Assembly: GCA_913058295.1 (NCBI GenBank)
Contig: CAJXRD010000015.1
Location: forward strand, 1 to 57,020
Reading direction: 5' to 3'
From: an uncultured Flavobacteriales bacterium
GTDB lineage: Bacteria; Bacteroidota; Bacteroidia; Flavobacteriales; Flavobacteriaceae
DNA length: 57,020 nucleotides
Under the pieces are notes generated by a model, which saw nothing but the letters and a program-made list of their open reading frames with translations, was not told the DNA's origin and did no database searches. This document shows positions 36,546 through 45,736 of the stretch, piece after piece. Within the stretch, counting starts at the first letter, position 1. The number at the start of each line of letters is the position of its first letter. Position numbers and translations under genes: made by a program.

Positions 36546-36648
36546 ATACTTAAATATTTAATGGTTAATATCTTTAAATATAGATAGTTTGAACCAATGG
36601 CTAGGCAAAATGTTAAAAAGTAAATTGAAATAGTTAATAAAAAAAACG

Positions 36649-37239
36649 CTAAGACCTTTCAGAATTAAGCCATTTTGGCGCTTGTGGATCCTTAAAATTT
36701 TTCATTTTATGAAGTAAAGAATCTATCTTATCGTCTACAAGTAGTAGCTCTAAATTATCCATAGAAAGAAAACCTTTTTTTACCATTTTCTCAAGCATTA
36801 AAATCAAATCATCATAATAATGATTCACGTTTAACAAACCGATAGGTTTAGAATGAAGTCCTAACTGAAGCCAAGTTATTAATTCGAAAAGCTCTTCCAT
36901 AGTTCCCATGCCCCCGGGCATAGTAATAAAACCATCACTTTTATTTTGCATTAACAATTTGCGATCGTGCATGTTTTCTGTGGTAATTAATTCAGTTAAG
37001 CCCAAATGAACCACTTCTTTTAATTTTAAAAATTCTGGAATGATTCCTATCACCTTACCATTAGATTCTAAAGCAGATTTAGCAATTAACCCCATAATGC
37101 CAATTTTTGCTGCACCATATACTAAGGTGATTTCATTTTTAGCTAAGGCCTCACCTAATTGAGAAGCTGCACTAATAATTTCATTATCATTTCCTTCTTT
37201 ACTTCCGCAAAACACACAAATACTTTCTAATTTTCTCAT
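36649..37239 (-). CDS. LOG family protein (TIGR00730 type)
   Basis: A 196-residue Rossmann-like protein of the LOG family, whose characterised members hydrolyse nucleoside 5'-monophosphates to base and ribose phosphate. The N terminus SICVFCGSKEGN and the family motif MPGGMGTMEELFELITW (PGGxGTxxE) are intact. The start overlaps the end of prmC by 4 bp, so it is the last gene of a GNAT-prmC-LOG operon. The real substrate in this organism is not known. Confidence 0.9.
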   Translation of the reverse strand: MRKLESICVFCGSKEGNDNEIISAASQLGEALAKNEITLVYGAAKIGIMGLIAKSALESNGKVIGIIPEFLKLKEVVHLGLTELITTENMHDRKLLMQNKSDGFITMPGGMGTMEELFELITWLQLGLHSKPIGLLNVNHYYDDLILMLEKMVKKGFLSMDNLELLLVDDKIDSLLHKMKNFKDPQAPKWLNSERS

Positions 37240-38102
37240 AATTTCTTACATTTTATCATCCTGTCTTTTTCAAAAATATCCTTTTTAATCTCGATATTAG
37301 TAAAACCTTCTTTCTCTAACATATCCTTCATATCTTTTCCTAAGTATTCATTTATTTCAAAAAACAATAAGCCTTCCCGTTTTAAATATTCTTTACTTAG
37401 TTCTACAATTCTTCTATAAAACAATAAGGGATCTTCATCTTCTACAAATAAAGCAATCTCTGGTTCATACCTTAATACATTAGCTTGCATTAATTCCTTT
37501 TCAGAAGCTCTCACATAAGGAGGATTAGAAACTATAATATCGAATTTTGATTCTTTATGGATCTGCAAGTCTTTACTACTATCAAACTGAAGAACATCTA
37601 CTTCGATAAAGTTAACATTAACTTTGTTAGCTAGCGCATTTTGATTTGCAATTCTTAAAGCATCTGTAGATACATCAATTGCGCTCACCTTTGTTTCAGG
37701 CAATTCATTTGCCAAAGTTATTGCTATACACCCACTGCCAGTACCAATATCAAGAATGCTTGTTTCTTTACTTTGAGTTTCATTTGTAATCCAAGACACT
37801 AATTCTTCTGTTTCTGGCCTTGGAATTAAGACACTTTTATCTACTTTAAATGGCAAACCATAAAATTCTGTTTCACCTATAATATACTGAATAGGTTCAG
37901 ATTGTTTTAATCTAATAATGGCATCCGTAAATTTTTCAAATTTTTCTTCTGAAATTTCTTTTTCAGGTTGCATTGCAGTTTCTATTCTAGATAGTCCCAA
38001 ATATGCTTCAGATAATAATGAGAAAAAGGATTGAATCTCTTCGGGAGGGTAATCTCCAGAAAGTACATCCACAAAATTTTGTTTTATAACTTTTAATACC
38101 AA
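37236..38102 (-). CDS. prmC: release factor glutamine methyltransferase PrmC
   Basis: PrmC methylates the Gln of the GGQ motif in peptide chain release factors. The 288 residues match. The SAM site is ILDIGTGSGCIAITLANELP, and the catalytic NPPY motif is in DIIVSNPPYVRASE. The N-terminal helical domain includes PIQYIIGETEFYGLPFKVD and VLIPRPETEELV. It lies 2 nt after the GNAT gene and overlaps LOG by 4 bp. Confidence 0.94.
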   Translation of the reverse strand: MVLKVIKQNFVDVLSGDYPPEEIQSFFSLLSEAYLGLSRIETAMQPEKEISEEKFEKFTDAIIRLKQSEPIQYIIGETEFYGLPFKVDKSVLIPRPETEELVSWITNETQSKETSILDIGTGSGCIAITLANELPETKVSAIDVSTDALRIANQNALANKVNVNFIEVDVLQFDSSKDLQIHKESKFDIIVSNPPYVRASEKELMQANVLRYEPEIALFVEDEDPLLFYRRIVELSKEYLKREGLLFFEINEYLGKDMKDMLEKEGFTNIEIKKDIFEKDRMIKCKKL

Positions 38103-38104
38103 AC

Positions 38105-38590
38105 TTATAGTTCTTTTAACATGTGTACCGGACAGGAATAATGCCCCGTATTCCCCATAGGGCCATCCAAATATTTAAATCCTTTTTTTAGATAAAGACC
38201 TTGTGCTGCCTTCATATAAGTCATCGTTTCTAAATAACATTTTTCAAACTTATATTCTTTAGCTTTTTCAAGGCATAAATCAATCATTTTATTCCCTAGT
38301 CCCAAGCCCCTGCATTCTGGAAGAAAATACATTTTTTGTAATTCACAGATGTTTTCATTACAATTTTCTAATTGCGACAAACCTACTCCTCCGATAACTT
38401 TTCCTTCAAGCTCCACTACAAAATATATAGCACGAGGATTTTGATAAACTTCATACAAAGTGTCTAAAGTTATATCTGCATATGCAGTTCCTACTTTTGG
38501 CACTCCAAAATCTACTAATACCTGTCGTATCACTTTAGCCATCTGGGGATTATCTTTTTTTAAAATCGGTCGAATGATTGCAGTACTCAT
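38105..38590 (-). CDS. GNAT family N-acetyltransferase
   Basis: A 161-residue acetyl-CoA-dependent acetyltransferase fold. Visible are VVELEGKVIGGVGLSQL, the acetyl-CoA-binding motif A ELQKMYFLPECRGLGLGNKMIDLCLEKAKE, and YLETMTYMKAAQGLYLKKGF. The acceptor is unknown. It leads the operon with prmC and LOG, and is divergent from ribD. A perfect inverted repeat sits in the 27-bp gap between the two start codons. Confidence 0.87.
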   Translation of the reverse strand: MSTAIIRPILKKDNPQMAKVIRQVLVDFGVPKVGTAYADITLDTLYEVYQNPRAIYFVVELEGKVIGGVGLSQLENCNENICELQKMYFLPECRGLGLGNKMIDLCLEKAKEYKFEKCYLETMTYMKAAQGLYLKKGFKYLDGPMGNTGHYSCPVHMLKEL

Positions 38591-38600
38591 ATAAACTATT

Positions 38601-38618
38601 CCTTGTATTTTTACAAGG
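38601..38618. promoter_or_regulatory. perfect inverted repeat between GNAT and ribD
   Basis: CCTTGTA-TTTT-TACAAGG is a perfect 7-bp inverted repeat filling most of the divergent intergenic gap and touching the ribD GTG. It contains TATTTTTA, one base from the -7 consensus on the ribD strand. It could be an operator for one or both genes, or a leader hairpin. Confidence 0.4.
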
Positions 38619-39655
38619 TGAAGATAAATGAAAAATATATGATGCGCTGCATGGAACTTGCTAAAAATGGCTTGGGCACTACCTACCCAAATCCCTTAGT
38701 AGGAAGCGTTATTGTGTATAAGGATATTATTATTGGTGAAGGCTGGCACAAACAATCAGGATTGCCTCACGCTGAAGTAAATGCAATAAAAAGTGTTAGT
38801 GATTTATCCCTTTTAAAAGACGCTACCATATATGTAAACTTAGAACCCTGTAGTCATTTTGGAAAAACTCCTCCTTGTGCCAATTTAATAATAGAAAAAG
38901 GAATTAAAAATGTAGTGATTGGTAGTTTGGATCCTAACCCTGCTGTCGCCGGAAATGGAATTAAAAAACTTAAAGAAGCGGGTTGTAATGTGGTTGAAGA
39001 AGTTTTAAAAACCGAATGTGATGAATTAAATAAGCGCTTTTTTAACTATCACATTCATAGAAAACCTTACATTATATTAAAGTGGGCGGAAACTCTAGAT
39101 GGCTTTATCGCTCCTGAAAAAAGGGAAAACAAAAGCCCCGTTTGGATTACGAATAAACAATCTCGACAATTAGTTCATAAATGGCGTGCGGAAGAACAAG
39201 CTATATTGGTAGGTACACAAACTGTACTAGATGACAACCCAAGCTTGAGTGCTAGAGACTGGCAAGGAAAATCTCCGATTAGGGTCGTTCTGGATAGAAG
39301 TTTAAAGATTCCTGAAAAAGCATCCGTATTAGATGGAAGTATGAATACCATAATAATTACTGAAAAGGAGGAAGACAGCCATGAAAACCTATCTTATGAA
39401 ACTATAGATTTTTCCAAGGACATTTCTAGTCAAATAAGTGATCTATTATATAGGTATAAAATTCAGTCTGTGATTATTGAAGGAGGAGCTAAAACAATCA
39501 ATACTTTTATAGATGCAAATTTATGGGATGAAGCAAGAGTATTTACTGGTAATTCTATATTTAGGGAAGGAACAAAAGCACCCATATTATCAAGAAAAAC
39601 TGTTTTAGAAGAAAAAATAAAAGAAGATACTTTAAGAATTTACAAGAATGATTAA
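38618..39655 (+). CDS. ribD: bifunctional riboflavin deaminase/reductase RibD
   Basis: RibD performs the deamination and side-chain reduction steps of riboflavin synthesis. The N-terminal deaminase has the zinc ligands HAEVNAI and PCSHFGKTPPC. The C-terminal reductase (about 145-345) has ILKWAETLDGFIA and VIIEGGAKTINTFI. The GTG at 38618 is chosen because the conserved N terminus (EKYMMRCMELAKNGLGTTYPN) starts just after it; the frame's TTG at 38603 lies in the inverted repeat. No FMN riboswitch is seen. It overlaps the HAD gene by 8 bp. Confidence 0.92.
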   Translation: MKINEKYMMRCMELAKNGLGTTYPNPLVGSVIVYKDIIIGEGWHKQSGLPHAEVNAIKSVSDLSLLKDATIYVNLEPCSHFGKTPPCANLIIEKGIKNVVIGSLDPNPAVAGNGIKKLKEAGCNVVEEVLKTECDELNKRFFNYHIHRKPYIILKWAETLDGFIAPEKRENKSPVWITNKQSRQLVHKWRAEEQAILVGTQTVLDDNPSLSARDWQGKSPIRVVLDRSLKIPEKASVLDGSMNTIIITEKEEDSHENLSYETIDFSKDISSQISDLLYRYKIQSVIIEGGAKTINTFIDANLWDEARVFTGNSIFREGTKAPILSRKTVLEEKIKEDTLRIYKND

Positions 39656-40262
39656 AACCATAATTTTTGATTTCGGGGATGTTTTCATCAATCTTGATAA
39701 AGAAGCTACTTTAGTCCAATTGCAAAAATTAGGCATAAGCTCTTTTAGCGAAGAAATGCTTCAAATAAATATATTATACGAAATCGGTAAAATAAATACG
39801 AATACTTTTTTAGATTCCTATATAAAATTATTTCCTGAATTTAACCGGGAGCAATTAAGCAAAGCTTGGAACGCTATTATTTTAGATTTTCCAGAATACC
39901 GGTTAAACTTTGTGGAAACACTTTCAGAAAGTAAAAAATATAACTTGATTTTATTAAGTAATACCAATGTATTGCATATTGAAAAGGTAATAGAAAACAT
40001 GACCTTAAAAAGGTATCATCGATTTAAAAATTGTTTTGATTCATTTTATCTATCCCAAGAAATTCAGTTACGAAAACCAAATTCAGACATTTATAATTAT
40101 GTTTTGGATACCCATAACCTTATTCCTGAAGAATGCTTATTTATAGACGATACCTTTGAGAATACGGAATCGGCAAACCATTTAGGAATTCATATTTGGA
40201 ATATAAATCCTAAAAGGGAAGATATCATCGATTTATTTAGCATAAGAAAGGAATTATTTTAA
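39648..40262 (+). CDS. HAD family hydrolase
   Basis: A 204-residue haloacid-dehalogenase-type phosphatase fold. Motif I is in IIFDFGDVFINLD, motif II in LILLSNTNVLHIE, a Lys lies in QLRKPNSDIYNYVL, and motif IV is ECLFIDDTFENTESA. The small helical cap is of the subfamily IA type. It is placed right after ribD with an 8-bp overlap. A role as a flavin-pathway phosphatase (the step after RibD lacks a dedicated enzyme in many bacteria) is an attractive but unproven inference. Confidence 0.85.
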   Translation: MIKTIIFDFGDVFINLDKEATLVQLQKLGISSFSEEMLQINILYEIGKINTNTFLDSYIKLFPEFNREQLSKAWNAIILDFPEYRLNFVETLSESKKYNLILLSNTNVLHIEKVIENMTLKRYHRFKNCFDSFYLSQEIQLRKPNSDIYNYVLDTHNLIPEECLFIDDTFENTESANHLGIHIWNINPKREDIIDLFSIRKELF

Positions 40263-40299
40263 ATTTAACATTTATTAACCCAGATAAAAAGAAACCCCA

Positions 40300-41163
40300 T
40301 TGATTTACTTACTACTTAGCATTGTTGCCTCTACTTTAATATTTATAACCTTTAAACTCTTTGAAAGATTTAATATAAATATTCTTCAGGCAATCGTTGT
40401 AAATTATGTGATTGCATTTACTACCGGAATTATAGCTTATAATGGCACAGTCACTATTTCAGAATTACCTAAAGTTGACTGGTTTTATTACACCTTAGCC
40501 TTAGGTGCATTATTTATTATTGTATTTAATTTGATGGCAATTACTACGCAAAGAAGCGGCCTGTCTGTTGTATCTGTAGCAACTAAAATGAGTGTAGTAA
40601 TTCCTGTACTGTTCGGACTTTTTTATTATAATGAAAGTTTAGGAGCATTAAAATTGATTGGCATAGGTTTAGCCCTAGTAGCTGTTTATTTATCTTCTGT
40701 TAAAACCAATAAAGGAATAAATATAGACAGGAAGCTAATTATACTGCCAATTTTAGTTTTTCTAGGAAGCGGTGTAATTGATACTAGTATTAAATTTTTA
40801 GAAGATACTTATGTTGCACAAAATGATGTTCCATTGTTTTCTGCTATAATATTTCTAGCAGCGGCAATAGTTGGTGTATTTTCATTGATATTTCAAGCAA
40901 TTAATGGTAAGTTTAAGTTTGAATTTAAAAATGTTATTGCAGGAATTTGCTTAGGTATACCTAATTATTTTTCTATTTATTTTTTAGTAAAAACATTACG
41001 CAGCGACATTCTGGATAGCTCAGGAATATTTACCATTAATAATGTAGCCATTGTAACTTTATCAACATTAGCAGGTATCGTTTTATTTAGAGAAAAACTA
41101 TTACCAAAAAATTGGCTTGGAATACTATTAGCTATTATTAGTATTATTTTAATTGCATTATAG
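40300..41163 (+). CDS. EamA/DMT-type transporter
   Basis: A 287-residue integral membrane protein with about ten hydrophobic helices in two repeats, matching the EamA drug/metabolite transporter fold (LSIVASTLIFITFKLFERF at the N terminus; RREK-like loops between helices; WLGILLAIISIILIAL at the end). The start is TTG at 40300, with no better alternative. It follows the HAD gene by 37 nt in a forward run with ribD and the YigZ gene. The substrate is unknown; flavin export would fit the neighbours, but nothing in the sequence shows it. Confidence 0.82.
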   Translation: MIYLLLSIVASTLIFITFKLFERFNINILQAIVVNYVIAFTTGIIAYNGTVTISELPKVDWFYYTLALGALFIIVFNLMAITTQRSGLSVVSVATKMSVVIPVLFGLFYYNESLGALKLIGIGLALVAVYLSSVKTNKGINIDRKLIILPILVFLGSGVIDTSIKFLEDTYVAQNDVPLFSAIIFLAAAIVGVFSLIFQAINGKFKFEFKNVIAGICLGIPNYFSIYFLVKTLRSDILDSSGIFTINNVAIVTLSTLAGIVLFREKLLPKNWLGILLAIISIILIAL

Positions 41164-41174
41164 ATTTACAATCT

Positions 41175-41795
41175 ATGGAAGATAAAAAAGACACATATAA
41201 AACCTTAACTAAACCTTCTAAAGAAGTACTTTTTAAAGATAGAGCTAGTAAGTTTTTCGGTTATGCATATCCTGTCAATTCTGAAGAAGAAATAAAACTT
41301 CGTATTGAGCAATTGAAAAAAGACCATTACAATGCTCGCCATTGGTGTTATGCATGGCAATTAGGCAAGGAATATGAATATTATCGAGCAAATGATGATG
41401 GAGAGCCTTCAAATAGTGCTGGGATGCCAATCTATGGTCAATTACAATCTTTTGACGTCACCAATGTTTTAATTGTCGTTGTGCGATATTTTGGCGGAAC
41501 TAAACTCGGTGTTGGTGGGTTAATACAAGCCTATAAAACCGCTGCTAAACTTGCCTTAGAATCTTCAAATATAGTTGAGAAAACAATAGACGAACTATTT
41601 CAATTAAACTTTGGATATCCAGAGATGAATATTGTAATGAGAATTATAAAGGATGAAAAAATTAATATTAAAGAGCAAAAAATGGAATTAGACTGTGAAT
41701 TTTTTCTTTCTATTCGAAAAAAAGAAGCTAATCGGATTTTTGAAATATTTAATAGTACTTATAAAGTAACTATTAAAAGAGAAGAGGATATTTAA
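41175..41795 (+). CDS. YigZ/IMPACT family protein
   Basis: A 206-residue protein of the UPF0029/IMPACT family. The N-terminal domain has FKDRASKFFGYAYPVNSEEE and ARHWCYAWQLG, then DDGEPSNSAGMPIYGQLQ and VVVRYFGGTKLGVGGLIQAYKTAAKLAL. Bacterial members are thought to act around translation or RNA, but the role is not settled. It ends tail-to-tail with the YbgC-type thioesterase, the two stop codons sharing a TTAA. Confidence 0.93.
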   Translation: MEDKKDTYKTLTKPSKEVLFKDRASKFFGYAYPVNSEEEIKLRIEQLKKDHYNARHWCYAWQLGKEYEYYRANDDGEPSNSAGMPIYGQLQSFDVTNVLIVVVRYFGGTKLGVGGLIQAYKTAAKLALESSNIVEKTIDELFQLNFGYPEMNIVMRIIKDEKINIKEQKMELDCEFFLSIRKKEANRIFEIFNSTYKVTIKREEDI

Positions 41796-42193
41796 TTTTC
41801 AATCAATTTTTCTAAAAGATACTCTGGAGCTTTTCTAAGTTTATTTGTGCTACTATTTACAAAAACTAAAGTAGTTGTTGCAGTGATTAATAGTTGCCCA
41901 TCTTGATTATGTATTTCATAATAAAATTCAATTCTTACGGTAGGAATTTCTTTAAGTGTAGTTGTAATATTAATTACATCATCATAAAGTGCTGGTTTCT
42001 TATAATCGATATTTAGATTAACTACTGGTAAATGGATATTGTTTGCTTCCATAAACTTATAGGAGAAGCCCAAGGTACGAAGCCACTCGGTGCGTCCTTG
42101 TTCTAGATAATCTGCATAGTTACCATAGTAAACAATTCCCATTTGATCGGTTTCACCATATCTTACTCGTAATTTAGTATGTGTTTTTTTCAA
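41792..42193 (-). CDS. acyl-CoA thioesterase (YbgC-like)
   Basis: A 133-residue hotdog thioesterase. RVRYGETDQMGIVYYGNYADYLEQGRTEWL contains the catalytic Asp (E-T-D-Q-M-G) typical of YbgC/4HBT enzymes acting on short-chain or acyl-CoA substrates in the cytoplasm. The start is TTG (42193); the conserved domain begins eight residues later and no ATG precedes it. It is a second, distinct thioesterase next to the one at 4082. It is divergent from dnaA over a 205-bp gap. Confidence 0.88.
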   Translation of the reverse strand: MKKTHTKLRVRYGETDQMGIVYYGNYADYLEQGRTEWLRTLGFSYKFMEANNIHLPVVNLNIDYKKPALYDDVINITTTLKEIPTVRIEFYYEIHNQDGQLLITATTTLVFVNSSTNKLRKAPEYLLEKLIEN

Positions 42194-42398
42194 AATAATC
42201 TTGAATAATAAGGAAGTTTTGTTGTAGATTTAACCGTGAGATAATATGCAAAAAAAAAACTAGATATTCAATACCCAAAGTGTTTTTTTTATAACTTATT
42301 TGTTCACATATTTGCAATGTTAATAAATTGTTATGGGGCATAATAATTTTTAATTTTATTACTATTTTTTTAACTAACCTAACACCAACAATTTAACT

Positions 42399-43826
42399 AT
42401 GAGCAAAACTGCAAATTTGGTTTGGAATAAATGCCTAACATTTATCGAAGACAATATTACTGCTCAAGCATACAAAACCTGGTTCGAACCTATTAAAGCA
42501 GTTAAGCTTACCGAAGATGCACTAAGTATACAAGTTCCGAGTAAATTCTTTTATGAATGGTTAGAAGAGCATTATGTAAAGATTCTTAAAGTTGCACTTA
42601 CTAAAGAGTTGGGTGCCAATGCCAAATTAGTTTACATTATTAAAATGGAAAACACCTATGGCAACAAACAACCTTTTACTGAAAAAATACCAAGTTCCAA
42701 CAGAGGCCATTTAAGATCTCAAGAAATTGATGTTGCAATAAAAAATAAAAGCCCAGAACTCAAAAACCCTTTTGTAATTCCAGGAATTCGAAATGTAAAA
42801 ATTGAATCTCAATTAAATCCAAATTATAATTTCGAAAATTTCCTTGAAGGAGATTCAAATAGATTAGCTCGTTCCGCTGGAATGGCTGTCGCAAATAAAC
42901 CTGGAGGAACTTCTTTTAATCCATTATTAATTTTTGGGGGAGTTGGTTTAGGAAAAACACATTTAGCACATGCTATTGGTGTTGAAATAAAAGACAAGTA
43001 TCCTGAAAAGACAGTTTTATACATTTCCGCAGAAAAATTTACACAACAATATATAGAATCGGTAAAGAAAAATAATAGAAATGACTTTATTCACTTCTAT
43101 CAAATTATCGACATTCTAATTGTAGACGACATTCAATTACTATCAGGTAAAGCAGGTACCCAAGATGTTTTCTTTCATATATTTAATCACCTTCATCAAA
43201 ACGGAAAACAAGTTATTTTAACTAGTGACAAGGCTCCTGTTGATATGATTGATATTGAACAACGTTTATTATCTCGATTTAAATGGGGGCTTTCTGCCGA
43301 ATTAAACCATCCAGATTACGAAACTAGAGTTGCTATCATTAAAAGCAAACTATATCGTGATGGAGTTGTTTTACCAGAAGATATTATAGAATTTTTAGCT
43401 AATAATATTAAAACAAATATTAGAGAATTAGAAGGAGCTATTATATCTTTAATTGCACACTCTTCTTTTAACAAAAAAGAAATCACCATAGATCTTGCTA
43501 AGAAAATAGTTGACAATTACGTTAAAAACACCAACAGAGAAGTATCCATAGATTATATTCAAAAAGTGGTTAGTGAGTATTTTCAAATGGATGTAGATAC
43601 GCTTCAGTCCAAAACTAGAAAGCGTCATATTGTGCAGGCTAGACAATTGGCAATGTTTTTTGCGAAAAAATTAACGAAAGCTTCCTTAGCATCTATTGGT
43701 TCTCAAATTGGTCAACGAGATCATGCTACCGTACTTCACGCTTGTAAAACTGTTGATAATCTTTCCAGTACGGATAAGCAATTTAGAAAGTATGTTGAGG
43801 ATCTTAAAAAGAAGTTAACTTTATAG
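42399..43826 (+). CDS. dnaA: chromosomal replication initiator DnaA
   Basis: DnaA is the AAA+ protein that melts the replication origin. Four domains are seen over 475 residues: domain I (about 1-90, WNKCLTFIEDNITAQAYKTWFEPI); a variable linker; AAA+ domain III with Walker A GGVGLGKTH and Walker B ILIVDDIQLLSGK; and domain IV, the helix-turn-helix, with IGQRDHATVLHACKTV for DnaA-box binding. The upstream AT-rich region (42194-42398) has no consensus TTATNCACA boxes that I can find, so oriC may be elsewhere. Confidence 0.97.
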   Translation: MSKTANLVWNKCLTFIEDNITAQAYKTWFEPIKAVKLTEDALSIQVPSKFFYEWLEEHYVKILKVALTKELGANAKLVYIIKMENTYGNKQPFTEKIPSSNRGHLRSQEIDVAIKNKSPELKNPFVIPGIRNVKIESQLNPNYNFENFLEGDSNRLARSAGMAVANKPGGTSFNPLLIFGGVGLGKTHLAHAIGVEIKDKYPEKTVLYISAEKFTQQYIESVKKNNRNDFIHFYQIIDILIVDDIQLLSGKAGTQDVFFHIFNHLHQNGKQVILTSDKAPVDMIDIEQRLLSRFKWGLSAELNHPDYETRVAIIKSKLYRDGVVLPEDIIEFLANNIKTNIRELEGAIISLIAHSSFNKKEITIDLAKKIVDNYVKNTNREVSIDYIQKVVSEYFQMDVDTLQSKTRKRHIVQARQLAMFFAKKLTKASLASIGSQIGQRDHATVLHACKTVDNLSSTDKQFRKYVEDLKKKLTL

Positions 43827-43856
43827 TTTTAAAACTTAACTAATTTTACTTCAGGA

Positions 43857-44309
43857 ATGAAAACAAGGATACTTATGGTTTGTCTTGGCAATATATGCCG
43901 CTCCCCATTGGCTGAAGGTATTTTAAAGTCAAAGGTCAACTCAGAAGATATATTTGTAGATTCTGCAGGTACTGGCTCATGGCATGTGGGACAACTCCCC
44001 GATCCTAGAAGCATTGATATTGCAAAAGTTCATGGATTGGATATTGCCAATCAAAGAGGAAGACAATTTACTCCAAAAGATTTTTTAGATTTTGATTTTA
44101 TTTTTGTGATGGATAATTCCAATAAAGGAGATGTCCTACAACTTTCACAAAATGAATCTGACGTTAAAAAAGTACAACTTATTCTTGAGGAACTTTTTCC
44201 TAATGAAAACGTAGATGTTCCAGACCCATATTATGGTGGAGAACAGGGCTTTGAAAGTGTTTATCAAATGCTGGATAAAGCTTGTAATGAAATAGTGAAA
44301 AGGTTATAA
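43857..44309 (+). CDS. low molecular weight protein-tyrosine-phosphatase
   Basis: A 150-residue cytoplasmic phosphatase. The active-site loop is CLGNICRSPLAEG with Cys9 and Arg15 (C-x5-R), and the general acid Asp lies in VPDPYYGG near the C terminus. Such enzymes act on tyrosine-phosphorylated proteins, often with BY kinases in capsule regulation, but no kinase is nearby. It follows dnaA by 30 nt and may share its transcript. Confidence 0.93.
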   Translation: MKTRILMVCLGNICRSPLAEGILKSKVNSEDIFVDSAGTGSWHVGQLPDPRSIDIAKVHGLDIANQRGRQFTPKDFLDFDFIFVMDNSNKGDVLQLSQNESDVKKVQLILEELFPNENVDVPDPYYGGEQGFESVYQMLDKACNEIVKRL

Positions 44310-44359
44310 TAATATTAGGTGTTTTTATTACTTTAGTATCTTCTAAAAAAAAACCTATT

Positions 44360-45730
44360 ATGAAAATTCTATCAAGACTATTATTCTTATTATTAATATC
44401 CTTCTATTCTTACGCACAAGATGTGGATATTGAACTTTTTAAAAGTGGATTTTCAAGTCCAGTAGATATCCAAAATGCAGGAGATGACCGACTCTTTATT
44501 GTTGAACAAGCTGGGCGTATTCAAATATTAAATGCAGATGCAACCATAAATCCAGTTCCTTTTTTAAATATAACTAGTATTGTTTCATCTGGTGGAGAAC
44601 GTGGATTATTAGGATTAGCCTTTCACCCAGATTATGCTAATAATGGTTATTTTTTCGTTTATTATACAGACAACTCTGGTGACACACAAGTCGCTAGGTA
44701 TACAGTTGATGGTTCAGATCCAGACATAGCAGATCCAGCATCTGCCTTATTAATTATTAATGAATTTCAACCTTTTGGCAATCACAATGGAGGATGTATA
44801 CAATTTGGTGCAGATGGCTATTTATACATTGGCTTAGGTGATGGTGGTAGCGGTGGAGACCCAGGAGATAGAGCACAAAATCTACAATTACTATTAGGAA
44901 AAATGCTTCGCTTAGATATTGATAATGTTGAGGGAGGAAATAATTATGCAATACCTGCAGACAATCCATTTTTAGGAAATCCAGATGCATTAGATGAGAT
45001 TTGGGCTTATGGATTAAGAAACCCATGGCGTTTTTCTTTCGACAGCGAAACTGACGAATTATGGATTGCAGATGTAGGACAAAATCAAATAGAAGAAATC
45101 AATCGAGAAGAAAGCAATCTTGCAGGTCTTAATTACGGATGGCGATGTTATGAAGGATCTCAAGCCTTTAACACAAGTGGTTGTCCAGATCCTTCAGAAT
45201 TAACTTTTCCTGTTGCTGAATACACACATTCTGTTGGCTATTCGATCACTGGAGGTTATGTATATCATGGTAGTGTATATAGTGACATACAAGACTTATA
45301 CTTTTTTGCAGATCTTAATGGATTGATTGGAACTGTTGATAACGATAATAATTTAGTTAATCATGGTAATTTTGGAGGCACTTGGGTTTCCTTTGGAGAG
45401 GATATAAATGGTGAAATTTATATTGCAAATATTTCTGGAAGTATTCATAAAGTAATTGGAGGCGAAATTTTTGACACAGAAGATTTTTCTAGTTCAGATG
45501 TTGCCATAATACCAAACCCTGCTTCAGACAGTTTAAGTGTTTCTATTAATAATAGTTTAATCTCTTCGATTACTATTTTAGATTTAAAAGGGTCTGTGAT
45601 TATTACAGAAAGCAATATATCTACTTCAGAAAAAATAATTCCTATCCAAACCCTTAATAGTGGTATTTATATTGTTAAAATAAAGTCTGAAAATGGAAAA
45701 TCTATTATTAAAAAAATAGTGATAAAATAA
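44360..45730 (+). CDS. T9SS-sorted PQQ-dependent sugar dehydrogenase-like protein
   Basis: A 456-residue secreted protein. The signal peptide is MKILSRLLFLLLISFYSYAQ. A six-bladed glucose/sorbosone dehydrogenase propeller (about 22-370) has ERGLLGLAFHPDYANNGYFFVYYTD, HNGGCIQFGADGYLYIGLGDGG, GLRNPWRFSFD and LNYGWRCYEGSQ. A type A T9SS sorting domain ends the protein (IIPNPASDSL to the terminal IVIK). Family enzymes oxidise sugars or aldoses with PQQ at the cell surface; substrate and cofactor are inferred. Unlike the other two T9SS genes it has no clear GTAGG dyad upstream. It may be co-transcribed with the methyltransferase 6 nt downstream. Confidence 0.88.
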   Translation: MKILSRLLFLLLISFYSYAQDVDIELFKSGFSSPVDIQNAGDDRLFIVEQAGRIQILNADATINPVPFLNITSIVSSGGERGLLGLAFHPDYANNGYFFVYYTDNSGDTQVARYTVDGSDPDIADPASALLIINEFQPFGNHNGGCIQFGADGYLYIGLGDGGSGGDPGDRAQNLQLLLGKMLRLDIDNVEGGNNYAIPADNPFLGNPDALDEIWAYGLRNPWRFSFDSETDELWIADVGQNQIEEINREESNLAGLNYGWRCYEGSQAFNTSGCPDPSELTFPVAEYTHSVGYSITGGYVYHGSVYSDIQDLYFFADLNGLIGTVDNDNNLVNHGNFGGTWVSFGEDINGEIYIANISGSIHKVIGGEIFDTEDFSSSDVAIIPNPASDSLSVSINNSLISSITILDLKGSVIITESNISTSEKIIPIQTLNSGIYIVKIKSENGKSIIKKIVIK

Positions 45731-45736
45731 TAATTT

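Noticed and set aside
38560-38640. FMN riboswitch before ribD
   Set aside because: The divergent gap is only 27 bp and shows no RFN-type conserved blocks.
42194-42398. Possible replication origin next to dnaA
   Set aside because: The region is AT-rich but I find no TTATNCACA-type DnaA box on either strand, and in Bacteroidota the origin is not always beside dnaA.
44290-44359. GTAGG dyad before the T9SS sugar dehydrogenase
   Set aside because: ATTAGG and ATTAC are present, but the spacing and left half do not match the other four copies.
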